Of a stretch of DNA of 64,000 nt, positions 28,748-38,292 are shown piece after piece. The position numbers were made by a program, and so were the translations under genes. A model generated the notes under the pieces. The model was not told where the DNA came from. It did not search any database and saw only the letters and a list, made by a program, of their open reading frames with translations. Position 1 is the first letter of the stretch, and every line of letters starts with the position of its first letter. Origin of the DNA: Paracoccaceae bacterium (GTDB taxonomy: Bacteria > Pseudomonadota > Alphaproteobacteria > Rhodobacterales > Rhodobacteraceae); the NCBI GenBank assembly GCA_002709405.1, contig PAQV01000019.1, positions 26,684-90,683 of the forward strand, written 5' to 3'.

Positions 28748-29758
28748 ATGACCCACCTGCGTCAGGTCGTGCTTGGACTGGCCTGCGTGCTGGGCCTGGC
28801 AGTGGCGTCTCCGGCCTGGGCCAAGCGCCTGGCGCTGGTGGTGGGCATCGACGCCTACCAGAACGTCACCCCCCCTGCAAAAGGCCCGGGACGATGTCCG
28901 CGCCATGGGCCTGGCCCTTCAAGACGCAGGCTTCGAGGTCCTGACCGGCCTCGACGTCTATCGCCGCGCCTTCAATGCCGACGAGAATCCCAATTCGGTC
29001 TTCACCCGCGCGCTTTTGCCCCTGTTAGGGCAACCGGGACTTGGCCTGCCCGACATCGCCCGCAGGGACCGCGCCGACCTGCGCGCCCTGGCGCGATCGG
29101 TGAACCACGCGCAGGTCCCGGCCCATTCCGACCAGATGTCGGGCGATTTCTTCTTCCAGCCTCCCGGGCGGGGCAGCTTCGTCATGCCCGGGGCCGACAC
29201 CGCCCCAGCTGCGGCGCCACAGGTCTCGTGTGTCGATGCCCGAGACACCTGGGCCGTCATCCAGACCCGCAACCGCCCCGCCGTTTTCGATCAATATCTT
29301 CAACGCTTTGACGGCCGCCAGATCTTTCCGCCCTGGCCGCGGAAAAGCTGGCCCAGCTGAAGGCAGGGCAGGCGGCCGCCCGTATGGCCCCTGCAAGCAG
29401 CGTCCCGGCCGACGCACCCACAGATCCACTCCAGACCCAAACGGACCCTGTCGGCCCGCCCTCGCCGTCGACCCAGCTGGCCTCGGCCCAGACGCCCGGT
29501 CCCCAGACTTTTGGCCCCCAGACGCTTGACCAGGGACCCGACAGCACCCCCAGCCCGGTTCCGTCCGGAGACGCCTGTTTTGACCTCTGGTACCGGCGCA
29601 GCGCGATCTTCCAAGGCTACGGCTATTGCTTCCAGACCGCCAAGGCCCAGCAATATTTCGACACCTCGGCCTGCACGACACGCGCCCCGCAGCTAAGTGC
29701 TGCCGACACAAGCCGCGTCGACTCCATCCGCGCCCAGGAACGGGCCGACGGCTGCTGA
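28748..29758 (+). pseudogene. Degraded caspase-family gene with C-terminal YARHG-like domain
   Basis: Three consecutive frames join into one protein: MTHLRQ..KRLALVVGIDAYQNVTP / LQKARDDVRAMGLALQDAGFEVLTGLDVYRRAFN..DQMSGDFFFQPPG..FDQYLQRFDG / ALAAEKLAQLKAG..CFDLWYRRSAIFQGYGYCFQTAKAQQYFDTSACT. Catalytic middle absent. Confidence 0.75.
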
Positions 29759-29783
29759 CTGGTCCCAACAGGCCCGGCTGACC

Positions 29784-30533
29784 CTAGACGCTGGCCTCCT
29801 CGCTGACCGACACCACGGCATCCCCCGCGCGCATACCCGCCGAGACCCGTTCCAGCCGCAAAAAGGCAATCCCCTGGGCCCCGGCCGTGGTCAGAAGCGT
29901 GCCAACCGATTTGTCGCCCGCCAGGATCTCGGTCCCGGGCTCGGCTTCGCCGTCCAGGGCAACCGTGCGCAGCCCCTTGCGCAGTTCGGTCTTGTGCTTC
30001 ATCCGGGCCGTGACCTCCTGGCCCACGTAACAGCCCTTGCGGAAATCCACGCCGTTCAGACGCTCGAACCCGGCCTCCAGGATGTAGCTGTCCGGCGTCA
30101 GCTCGGCCCCGCTTTCGGGAATGCAATGGGCCACGCGGATCGCGGTCCAGTCCGAGCCATCGTCGGATTCGGGCGCCTCGGAATACGTCCGCCAGCCCAG
30201 GGCGGGATGGCGCGGGTCGGCAAAGGCGCCATCGGGCGCGGGGCCCGTGCCGCGCTGGACGTTCAGGTCACTGGGCGTGATCGTGACATCGGCGCGCAGC
30301 TTGTACATGGTCAGGCGCTTGATCAGCCCGTCGGCCAGGGCGTCGGCCACGTCCATCAGGATTGCGTCACCCCGCCGCAACAGGAAGAAGTCGGCGAGGT
30401 ACTTGCCTTGGGGCGTCAGAACGGCGGCATAAAGCAGCCCGTCCTCCAGGCGCGTTAGATCATTCGTGATCAGGCCCTGCAGGAAATGGTCCGCGTCGGA
30501 ACCGGTGAAAGACAATACGCGTCTGCTCGGCAT
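29784..30533 (-). CDS. ygfZ: YgfZ/GcvT-like folate-binding protein
   Basis: FLQGLITNDLTRLEDGLLYAAVLTPQGKYLADFFL...GVDFRKGCYVGQEVTARMKHK signature KGCYxGQE. Confidence 0.93.
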   Translation of the reverse strand: MPSRRVLSFTGSDADHFLQGLITNDLTRLEDGLLYAAVLTPQGKYLADFFLLRRGDAILMDVADALADGLIKRLTMYKLRADVTITPSDLNVQRGTGPAPDGAFADPRHPALGWRTYSEAPESDDGSDWTAIRVAHCIPESGAELTPDSYILEAGFERLNGVDFRKGCYVGQEVTARMKHKTELRKGLRTVALDGEAEPGTEILAGDKSVGTLLTTAGAQGIAFLRLERVSAGMRAGDAVVSVSEEASV

Positions 30534-30641
30534 CGGGGATCCTTTTGTCATCGGGTTGGTCTCTGGGCGGGCCCAGCGTGTCGGGTTCAAGACCGCATCC
30601 TGTGCGCTGCGATCTTGTGTCTGGCCGCCTTTGATATAGGT

Positions 30642-31355
30642 ATGCGCAGATCGAAGACTAACCGAGAGTATGCCTTGTCCGCCACGCTGAGCATCGTCAT
30701 TCCGACGCTGGACGCTGAAAAGCACCTCCCGCGCTGCCTGGACAGCCTGATCGAGGGCCTGACCAGCGGGCTGATCCGCGAGCTGGTGGTCACCGACGGC
30801 GGCTCGACGGATACTACGGTCGAAATGGCAGACGCGGCCGGCGCCGAGATCGTGACCGGGCCGCCCTCGCGCGGGGGGCAATTGCGCCGGGGGGTGGCGG
30901 CCTCACGCGGAGAGTGGGTGCTGGTCCTGCACGCCGACACGCAACTGGCGCCAGGCTGGTCGGACAGGGTGATCGACCACATAAGAGACGAAGGCGGAAC
31001 GGCCTACTTCCGCCTGTCCTTCCGCGAAACCGGCCTGATGCCGGCCGTAACTGCGTATTGGGCCAACTTGCGGGCCCGCCGGTTTTCGCTGCCCTATGGT
31101 GACCAGGGACTGCTGATGCGCCGATCCGACTACGAGCAGGCGGGCGGCTACCCGGATCAGCCCCTGATGGAAGACGTCGCCCTGGTCCGCGCCCTGGCCA
31201 GGCCCTTCAGCCAGCTCGATGCCCGAGCCATCACCAGTGCCGAACGCTATCAGCGCGACGGCTGGTTCCGGCGCGGCCTGCGCAATTTCTGGACCATGTT
31301 CCGCTACATGATGGGAACCGATCCCGAGCGATTGGCCTCGGACTACCGACGCTGA
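30642..31355 (+). CDS. Family 2 glycosyltransferase (TIGR04283-like)
   Basis: LSIVIPTLDAEKHLPRCLDSL..VVTDGGSTDTTVEMADAAGAEIVTGPPSRGGQL..ADTQLAPGW..YGDQGLLMRR. Confidence 0.88.
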   Translation: MRRSKTNREYALSATLSIVIPTLDAEKHLPRCLDSLIEGLTSGLIRELVVTDGGSTDTTVEMADAAGAEIVTGPPSRGGQLRRGVAASRGEWVLVLHADTQLAPGWSDRVIDHIRDEGGTAYFRLSFRETGLMPAVTAYWANLRARRFSLPYGDQGLLMRRSDYEQAGGYPDQPLMEDVALVRALARPFSQLDARAITSAERYQRDGWFRRGLRNFWTMFRYMMGTDPERLASDYRR

Positions 31356-31395
31356 CCGTCACCCCGGCGTATCGCATATGGCATGTGCAGCGATT

Positions 31396-31421
31396 GGGTA
31401 TTTAAGAAGAGAAAGAAGCAG
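31396..31421 (+). repeat. Dispersed 26-nt element, copy B
   Basis: GGGTATTTAAGAAGAGAAAGAAGCAG. Confidence 0.9.
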
Positions 31422-31460
31422 CAGATCTTGCGCAGTCGTAGCCGCTACGTCCTGGGCTTA

Positions 31461-31486
31461 TGGCTTCTTTCTCTTTGCAAATACCC
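31461..31486 (-). repeat. Dispersed 26-nt element, copy C
   Basis: Minus strand GGGTATTTGCAAAGAGAAAGAAGCCA. Confidence 0.9.
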
Positions 31487-31526
31487 CCGGGGGAGACGCG
31501 GCTTGCCGCGGCGGGGGCAGCGCCCC

Positions 31527-33272
31527 CTAGTCCGTCGGGTCCTGGAACTGTAGCCGGTACAGGTCCGCATAGAGACCACCGCGCGCGAGCAATGCAACGT
31601 GGGTACCGTGGTCAACGACACGACCCTTGTCCATGACGATGATCTGGTCGGCGTCGCGCACGGTGGACAAGCGGTGCGCGATGACGAGCGTCGTGCGGCC
31701 CCCTGACAGCCGATCCAGCGCTTGCTGCACGACCTTTTCGGATTGCGCGTCCAGGGCCGACGTGGCTTCGTCCAGCAGCAATACCGGTGCTTTGCGCAAT
31801 AAGGCGCGGGCGATGGCCACGCGCTGGCGTTGGCCGCCTGAGAGGGCGGAGCCTCGGGGGCCGACCATGGTGTCCAGGCCGTTTGGCAATTGGGGCAGGA
31901 AATCCGACACGTGGGCGGCGTCCAGCACATCCGTCAATTGGGCCTCGGTTACGTCGGTGCGGCCCAGGAGGATGTTCTCGCGTAGTGTCTCGTCGAACAG
32001 AAGCGCTTCCTGGCTGACCACCGAGAACAGGCTCCGCAGGTCGCTGAGGGCCATCGAGCGTGCCTCGGTGCCGCCGATCCGGACGGATCCCGCGCCTGGG
32101 TCGACCAGCCGGGTCAGGACGTTGAATATTGTCGACTTGCCGGCTCCGGAGGCGCCGACCAGGGCGGTGGTCTGGCCGGCCGGTGCGTGCAGGGTGAGGT
32201 CCCGCAGGACCTCGGTGTCGCCGTAGCTGAGCGTCACGCCGTCAAGTGCGACGTCCGGCAGGCCCGAGGGCGGGGCCACGGGGTCGTCGGGCGAGGTCAG
32301 CGCCAGGGGCGCGTCCATCAGCGCCTTGAGACGCTCCATCGCCGCCGCGGCCACCTGCCACAGCCCGCTGATCGTGCCGAGCCTGCGGATCGGGTCGAAG
32401 GCCAGGCCCATGGCGGTGAAGAAGCTCATGAACTCGCCCACGGATTTTTCGCCCGAGATGATCTCGGAGCCGCCGAAGACCAGCACGGCGAGAAACCCCA
32501 GCCCGGCCATCAGGTCGACGATGCCGGGGATCAGGGCGGTGCCGAAGGCGGCCCGGACCTCGGCCTTGACGTAGCCCTGGGTCATGTCGGCAAAGCGGTC
32601 GGCCTGGTAGCGTTCGAGCCGGTTCAGCTTGACCGGGACGATGCCGTGAAAGACCTCGTCGAGCCGGGTGGCCAGGGAGGCCCCCAGATCGCGGGCGCTG
32701 CGCGCCTGGCCGCGCACGAACCGCTGGATCGCGGCGACGGGCAGGGCCATGAGGGGGGCTCCGACCAAGGTCACCGCGGTCCACCGCCAGTCGACGCTGA
32801 TGGCCACGCCCATCAGGGCCACCAGGGCCACCACGTCGCGCCCGGTGCCCGTGACGACGGCCCGCCAGACATCGTTGACCGCGTTCACGTCCGTCTGGAT
32901 CCGCTGGATCAGGAAGCCCGGAGGGTGGGCCATGTGGAACGCCCCGTCCTGGCGCATCATCCGGCGCAGAAGGTCCAGCCGCAGGGCCGCCGCGGTCTGC
33001 TGGGCGATGCGCGTCAGCACCACGCTCTGGCAGACGCCAGAGACCGCGCGCAGGGCGAAGATGCCGGTGATCGTCAGTCCGACGCTCCAGATCGCCGAGG
33101 CGCTGCCGCCCACGAAGACCTTGTCGAACATCGGCTGCATCATGTAGCTGAGCGCCCCCAGCATCGACCCTTCGATGGTCATGAACAGCAGGGCTACCAG
33201 CAGCCAGGCAACATGCGGTTTGAGGTAGCCGGTCCAGAGCCAGCGGAAGAGGCGCGGCGAGGGGGCACTCAT
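31527..33272 (-). CDS. MsbA-like ABC exporter (fused TMD-NBD)
   Basis: Six-TM ABC region; GASGAGKST, LSGGQRQRVAIARALL, LLLDEATSALD. Confidence 0.93.
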   Translation of the reverse strand: MSAPSPRLFRWLWTGYLKPHVAWLLVALLFMTIEGSMLGALSYMMQPMFDKVFVGGSASAIWSVGLTITGIFALRAVSGVCQSVVLTRIAQQTAAALRLDLLRRMMRQDGAFHMAHPPGFLIQRIQTDVNAVNDVWRAVVTGTGRDVVALVALMGVAISVDWRWTAVTLVGAPLMALPVAAIQRFVRGQARSARDLGASLATRLDEVFHGIVPVKLNRLERYQADRFADMTQGYVKAEVRAAFGTALIPGIVDLMAGLGFLAVLVFGGSEIISGEKSVGEFMSFFTAMGLAFDPIRRLGTISGLWQVAAAAMERLKALMDAPLALTSPDDPVAPPSGLPDVALDGVTLSYGDTEVLRDLTLHAPAGQTTALVGASGAGKSTIFNVLTRLVDPGAGSVRIGGTEARSMALSDLRSLFSVVSQEALLFDETLRENILLGRTDVTEAQLTDVLDAAHVSDFLPQLPNGLDTMVGPRGSALSGGQRQRVAIARALLRKAPVLLLDEATSALDAQSEKVVQQALDRLSGGRTTLVIAHRLSTVRDADQIIVMDKGRVVDHGTHVALLARGGLYADLYRLQFQDPTD

Positions 33273-33949
33273 GCGGGGGGATCTCCGGCGTGAAAGGCGC
33301 GGTGCAGCTCGGCATTATCGTATTCGGTGGCGATCCAGTCCTCGAAAGAGATCGGGTCGCGGGCGTTGCGGGCCTCGTAGACATCCAGCGTGTAATCCAG
33401 GATGCCCACCTTGCCGTTGCGGATGTGCATGTAGCGCGGCGACAGCATGCGCCGGGCCTCGGCGACCGACTTGCCCTCGACGATCATCAGGTACATGGCC
33501 GAGGCAAAGCCCGCCCGGTCGGCCCCGGACTTGCAGTGCATGACGAAGGGTTTGTCCAGGGACTTGAGCTTCTGGATCGTGTCCAGGATATCCGCCCGGA
33601 CGGCGGCCCCCCGGGCCAGCAGCTTGGCGTTGACCAGGGTCAGGCCGAGGTCGTCGCAGATTTCCTTTTCCAGCAGGTAATGGGCACTGTCGGTTTCGCC
33701 GCGCAGGTTCAGCACGGTGTGGATGCCCATGGCCTTCATCTTCTCGAAGCGCTTGCGCGTGGGGTGGTTGGACCGGAAGACGCCCGGAGCGATTTCGTCG
33801 AAATTCGTCCAGACGGTGCGCAAGATCTCGTGATCGAACCACAGGGCATAGATGCGCGCCTTGCGCCGGTTCTCGGGCGTGGTGGGGGCGACGTTGTAAT
33901 GCGCCCGGATGCGGCTTTCCCAGTTCTTAAGCCGGTGTCCCAGGCCCAT
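33269..33949 (-). CDS. Tyrosine/dual-specificity-type phosphatase
   Basis: HCKSGADRAG (HCx5R) active-site motif; ATGA overlap with the MsbA-like gene. Confidence 0.85.
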   Translation of the reverse strand: MGLGHRLKNWESRIRAHYNVAPTTPENRRKARIYALWFDHEILRTVWTNFDEIAPGVFRSNHPTRKRFEKMKAMGIHTVLNLRGETDSAHYLLEKEICDDLGLTLVNAKLLARGAAVRADILDTIQKLKSLDKPFVMHCKSGADRAGFASAMYLMIVEGKSVAEARRMLSPRYMHIRNGKVGILDYTLDVYEARNARDPISFEDWIATEYDNAELHRAFHAGDPPA

Positions 33950-34089
33950 TGCGTTCCGTCCTTGTGTTCCCAGCGCCGGTCTGCGACCGATTTGCGCATG
34001 TCGTGCCGTTTGCCGGGGCCGGGACGCTTCGCGGATTGACGCCGCCCGCGACCCCGCTAACGTGCCCGGCGCTATTACAGGAACGCTCC

Positions 34090-35298
34090 ATGACATCCAA
34101 GCCAAGCCTTCGCCAGGGCCGCCCCTACATGGCCATTCCCGGCCCGTCCGTCATGCCCGACCGGGTGCTGCAGGCCATGCACCGGCCCGCGCCCAACATC
34201 TATGCCGGGGCGATCGTCGACCTGGCCGCCAGCCTGGTGCCCGATCTGAAGTCGGTCGCCCGGACCAAGCATAGCGCGGCCATCTACATCAGCAACGGCC
34301 ATGGGGCCTGGGAAGCGGCGGTGTCGAACGTCGTGGCGCCGGGCGACAAGGTGCTGGTGCCCGCCACGGGCCGCTTTGGCCTGGGCTGGAGCGACATGGT
34401 CGTGGGCATCGGCGGCGCGCCGCAAGTGCTGGATTTCGGCAAGCGCACGCCCTGGGACCTGGATCAGGTGGGCGATGCGCTGAAGGCCGACACCGCGCAC
34501 GAGATCAAGGCCGTGCTGGCGGTGCACGTGGATACCTCGAGTTCGATCCGCAACGATGTGCCCGGCCTGCGCAAGGTGCTGGACGACCTGGGCCACCCGG
34601 CGCTGCTGATGGTCGATTGCATTGCCTCGCTGGGCTGCGACCGCTTCGAGATGGACGACTGGGGGGCCGACGTCATGGTCACCGGCTCGCAAAAGGGGCT
34701 GATGACGCCGCCGGGTCTGGGGTTTGTGTTCTTCAACGACAAGGCCGAGGCCGTGCGCAAGGCGATGCCGCGGGTCAGCCGGTACTGGGACTGGTCGCCG
34801 CGGGCGGATCCCGAGTTCTTCTACGAGTATTTCGGGGGCACGGCGCCGACCCATCATCTTTATGCTCTGCGCGAGGCGTTGGACATGATCAACGAGGAAG
34901 GCATCGAGAACATCTGGGCGCGCCACGCGACCCTGGCCCGGGCGGTCTGGGCGGCGGCCGAGGCCTGGGGCTCGGACGGGCCGATGGAGATGAACATGTC
35001 CGACCCGGCCTTCCGCTCGCACGCGGTGACGGCGCTGCGGCTGGGCGCGCCTCATGGCACGGCGTTGCGCGACTGGGTGGACCAGACCCTGAACCTGACC
35101 CTGGGCATCGGCCTGGGCATGGCCGCGCCTGGCGATCCGGCCTGGCACGGGTTCTTCCGCATCGGCCACATGGGGCATGTGAACGGACACATGATCCTGG
35201 GGCTTCTGGGCGGGATCGACGCCGGGTTGAAGGCGCTGGACATCCCCCATGGCGACGGGGCGCTGGAGGCGGCCTCGCGGGTGATCGCGGGGGTCTGA
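34090..35298 (+). CDS. Class V aminotransferase (serine/alanine-glyoxylate type)
   Basis: AIPGPSVMPDRVLQAMHRPAPNIYAG...GSQKGLMTPPGLGFVFFN (PLP lysine context). Confidence 0.88.
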   Translation: MTSKPSLRQGRPYMAIPGPSVMPDRVLQAMHRPAPNIYAGAIVDLAASLVPDLKSVARTKHSAAIYISNGHGAWEAAVSNVVAPGDKVLVPATGRFGLGWSDMVVGIGGAPQVLDFGKRTPWDLDQVGDALKADTAHEIKAVLAVHVDTSSSIRNDVPGLRKVLDDLGHPALLMVDCIASLGCDRFEMDDWGADVMVTGSQKGLMTPPGLGFVFFNDKAEAVRKAMPRVSRYWDWSPRADPEFFYEYFGGTAPTHHLYALREALDMINEEGIENIWARHATLARAVWAAAEAWGSDGPMEMNMSDPAFRSHAVTALRLGAPHGTALRDWVDQTLNLTLGIGLGMAAPGDPAWHGFFRIGHMGHVNGHMILGLLGGIDAGLKALDIPHGDGALEAASRVIAGV

Positions 35299-35336
35299 GC
35301 CCCCGGGCGCCGGGCCACCTGGTGCGGGTGCGTCAT

Positions 35337-35362
35337 GGGTATTTGGAAAGAGAAAGAAGCAG
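35337..35362 (+). repeat. Dispersed 26-nt element, copy D
   Basis: GGGTATTTGGAAAGAGAAAGAAGCAG. Confidence 0.9.
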
Positions 35363-35372
35363 CAGGCCGGCG

Positions 35373-35576
35373 TCAGTCGTCGGCCCGTTCGATCGGGGCC
35401 ATGCGGGCGGCGGCGATCCGGTCGATGCCGTAATTGAGGCCGAGGGCGACCAGGATCACGGCGATGAAGCCGAGGAGCGACCAGAGCGCGCAGAAGATCC
35501 AGAAGAGGTTCACGCCGAGCATGGTGAGCGCGGCGTTGGTATAGTCGGGGGCCGATGGCCGGTCATCTGACGACAT
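35373..35576 (-). CDS. Small membrane protein (67 aa)
   Basis: MSSDDRPSAPDYTNAALTMLGVNLFWIFCALWSLLGFIAVILVALGLNYGIDRIA; two hydrophobic stretches. Confidence 0.6.
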   Translation of the reverse strand: MSSDDRPSAPDYTNAALTMLGVNLFWIFCALWSLLGFIAVILVALGLNYGIDRIAAARMAPIERADD

Positions 35577-35685
35577 GGGCGGATCCTAGCGAGCGTGGTG
35601 CAAGAATAGCCCTGTGATGGTGAATGTCAGGTGATTTTGCGGGGCCGGGCCGGGTTTGGCACGGGTCCGGCCCCGTCAGGCCCTG

Positions 35686-36792
35686 TCAGGCCCGGGCCTT
35701 TGCCAAGGCTTTGGGCAAAGCGGCGGCGAAGGCGTCGAGATTGGCCCTGGTGCCGCAGCTGACGCGGATGCAGCGGTTCTGCGGGGCGACGAAGGGCATG
35801 CGCACGAAGATGCCCTGATCTAGCAGTCCTGCGAGCACCTTGCCGGCGAACTGGCCGTCGGCGCCGCAGTCGATGGCCACGAAATTGGTGGCCGAGGGCA
35901 GGGGTGTGAGGCCATTGTCGCGGGCGATAGCGGCGATGCGGTCGCGCGAGGTTGCGATCTCGGCCTGCACATGGGCCAGCCAGGCGGTGTCGGCGAGGGC
36001 GGCCAGTGCTCCGGCCTGGCCCAGCCGGTTGACGCCGAAATGGTTGCGGACCTTGTTGAAGGCGGTGATCAGCTCGGGGTGGCCGATGGCGTAGCCGATG
36101 CGCTGGCCGGCCATGCCGTAGGCCTTCGAGAAGGTGCGCATGCGGATCACGCGCGGGTCGTCATAGGGGATCGGCAGGGCGGCGGCTGCGGGGGCGCATT
36201 CGATATAGGCCTCGTCGAGGACCAGCAGGGTGTCGGGGGGCAGGTCGGACATGGCCTCGGCGATGTCGGCGCCGGTGTTCCAGCTGCCCATCGGGTTGTC
36301 GGGATTGGCGATGTAGACGAGCTTGGCGCCGGTCTCTCGGGCGGCGGCGAAAAGGGCCCGGGGGTCTTCGGTGTCGTCCTTGTAGGGCACCTTGTGCAGC
36401 GTGCCGCCGAAGCCCGCGACATGGTAGTTAAAGGTCGGGTAGGCCCCGTCCGAGGTGACCACGACATCGCCGTTTTCGACGGTCAGGCGGACCAGCGAGC
36501 CCAGCAGCCCGTCGATGCCCTCGCCTACGGTGATCTGGTCGGGCGTGACCCCGTGGTGGGCGGACAGGGCCTGGCGGAGATCGTGGCTTTCGGGGTCGGC
36601 GTAGCACCAGATGCTGTCGGTGGCCGCGTGCATGGCCTCAATCGCGCGGGGCGAGGGGCCGAAGACGTTCTCGTTGGCGCCCAGGCGGGCGGTAAAGGCC
36701 TTGCCCCGCGCGCGTTCCTGCGCCTCGGGGCCGACGAAGGGGACGGTGGCGGGCAGGCTTTGGGCCAGGGGCGTGTAACGGGGCGGTGTCAT
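35686..36792 (-). CDS. Class I/II aminotransferase (histidinol-phosphate aminotransferase-like)
   Basis: LGANENVFGPSPRAIEAM; NPDNPMGSW; DEAYIE; RTFSKAYGMAGQRIGY. Confidence 0.88.
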   Translation of the reverse strand: MTPPRYTPLAQSLPATVPFVGPEAQERARGKAFTARLGANENVFGPSPRAIEAMHAATDSIWCYADPESHDLRQALSAHHGVTPDQITVGEGIDGLLGSLVRLTVENGDVVVTSDGAYPTFNYHVAGFGGTLHKVPYKDDTEDPRALFAAARETGAKLVYIANPDNPMGSWNTGADIAEAMSDLPPDTLLVLDEAYIECAPAAAALPIPYDDPRVIRMRTFSKAYGMAGQRIGYAIGHPELITAFNKVRNHFGVNRLGQAGALAALADTAWLAHVQAEIATSRDRIAAIARDNGLTPLPSATNFVAIDCGADGQFAGKVLAGLLDQGIFVRMPFVAPQNRCIRVSCGTRANLDAFAAALPKALAKARA

Positions 36793-36914
36793 GGCGCAGC
36801 ATATTGCGCGGGGCGGGGGCATGCGCAAGAGCCCTGTTGATGACCCGGCGTTTCGGTGGACGGAAGCGGACCGGCTGGGCAGGGTGGGGGCCAGGGAATG
36901 GCGGAGGAGACGAC

Positions 36915-37697
36915 ATGGCACGGGTAAGGGTGGACTACGAGGATCACGTGGCGATCGTGACACTCACCCGGGGCGACAAGATGAACGCCCTGGATGAGGA
37001 GATGGTGCAGGCGATCCTGGCGGCGGGGGCCGAGGTTGCAGCGTCGGATGCACGGGCGGTTGTTCTGGCGGGCGAGGGGCGGAGTTTCTGCGCGGGGCTC
37101 GACCTGCAGAGCTTTGCCAAGATGGCCGGGATGGACGTGGAGAGCTGGCTGATGAAGCGGACCCATGCGGATGCCAATTACATGCAGGAAGTCGCCATGA
37201 CCTGGCGCAGGGTGCCGGTGCCGGTGATCGCGGCGCTGCAGGGGGCGGTGTTCGGCGGTGGGCTGCAGTTGGCCCTTGGAGCGGACATCCGGATTGCCGC
37301 GCCGGACGTGCAGATGGCGGTGATGGAGATGAAATGGGGGCTGGTTCCGGACATGGGGGGCATGGCCCTGTTGCCGGGGCTCTTGCGGTCCGACGTGCTG
37401 CGGCTGCTGACCTATACCGCCGCGCCGGTCGATGCCGGGCAGGCTGAACGCTGGGGGCTGGCGACCCGGGTCGTCAGCGATCCCCTGGCCGAGGCACGCA
37501 ATTTGGCCGGAGAGATTGCGGGCAAGAGCCCGTCGGCGATCCGGGCGGCGAAACGGCTGATCGATGTGGCCGAGGCTGAGGCGCGGGCCGAGGTCCTGCT
37601 GGCCGAAAGCCGCGAGCAGATCGGGCTGATTGGCAAGCCGGACCAGGTGGAAGTGGTGACCGCCCAAATGCAGAAAAGAGCGCCCGTGTTTAAGTGA
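36915..37697 (+). CDS. Crotonase/enoyl-CoA hydratase family
   Basis: RGDKMNALDEEMVQAI..AGEGRSFCAGLDLQS..AALQGAVFGGGLQLALGADIRIA. Confidence 0.92.
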   Translation: MARVRVDYEDHVAIVTLTRGDKMNALDEEMVQAILAAGAEVAASDARAVVLAGEGRSFCAGLDLQSFAKMAGMDVESWLMKRTHADANYMQEVAMTWRRVPVPVIAALQGAVFGGGLQLALGADIRIAAPDVQMAVMEMKWGLVPDMGGMALLPGLLRSDVLRLLTYTAAPVDAGQAERWGLATRVVSDPLAEARNLAGEIAGKSPSAIRAAKRLIDVAEAEARAEVLLAESREQIGLIGKPDQVEVVTAQMQKRAPVFK

Positions 37698-37737
37698 GAA
37701 GGGGGCTCTGCCCCCGTCGCCTTCGGCGACTCCCCCG

Positions 37738-37763
37738 GCGTATTTGGGCAAAGATGAAGACGG
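37738..37763 (+). repeat. Dispersed 26-nt element, copy E (variant)
   Basis: GCGTATTTGGGCAAAGATGAAGACGG. Confidence 0.8.
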
Positions 37764-37866
37764 GCGGTGTCAGATGTGCCACGCGTGGGACAGGGTCGCA
37801 CCTTATATAAATCAAAGGGTTGCAGCGGCGGTTTTACGATGCGTTAAGGAATGGCCGCGCCACGCC

Positions 37867-37892
37867 CTGTCTTCATCTTTGCAAAAATACGC
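37867..37892 (-). repeat. Dispersed 26-nt element, copy F (variant)
   Basis: Minus strand GCGTATTTTTGCAAAGATGAAGACAG. Confidence 0.8.
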
Positions 37893-37919
37893 ACGGCCGT
37901 CCGCTTCAGCCTGGTGCTG

Positions 37920-38252
37920 TCACCGGAAAAAGGCGCGGCGGGCGTCGCGGGCCATGTTGTAGCGCATCTCCAGGTCGGCGATGCGCGCCATGGCCGCGCG
38001 TTTTTCGTCCGGATCGGTGAGCCCGACATACTGCCGGCGCGCTTCGGCCAGTTGCTCTTTCAGGCCGAATTCTTCCGGCTTGACCCCGGCTTCCGCCATG
38101 ATGCGCATGCCTGCCGACAGGGCGGGGTCGACCATGGCCTCTCCGCTGCGGTCCGGCAGCGGTTTGCCTTCCCCTTCCAGACCCGACAGCTTGCCCTCGG
38201 CCCGGGCTTTCAGGAGCTGGCGTTCGACAAGGGAGCGGAAGGCGCGGGACAT
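37920..38252 (-). CDS. DUF1992 (DnaJ-homologue subfamily C-like) protein
   Basis: LVERQLLKARAEGKLSGLEGEGKPLPDRS motif. Confidence 0.85.
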   Translation of the reverse strand: MSRAFRSLVERQLLKARAEGKLSGLEGEGKPLPDRSGEAMVDPALSAGMRIMAEAGVKPEEFGLKEQLAEARRQYVGLTDPDEKRAAMARIADLEMRYNMARDARRAFFR

Positions 38253-38292
38253 GGGACAATTCTACCCCGAATCCCGCACTGTTTCCAGCCTG

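Noticed and set aside
29230-29529. Independent ORFs in several frames at 28.7-29.8 kb
   Set aside because: They are pieces of one frameshifted caspase-YARHG gene, not separate genes.
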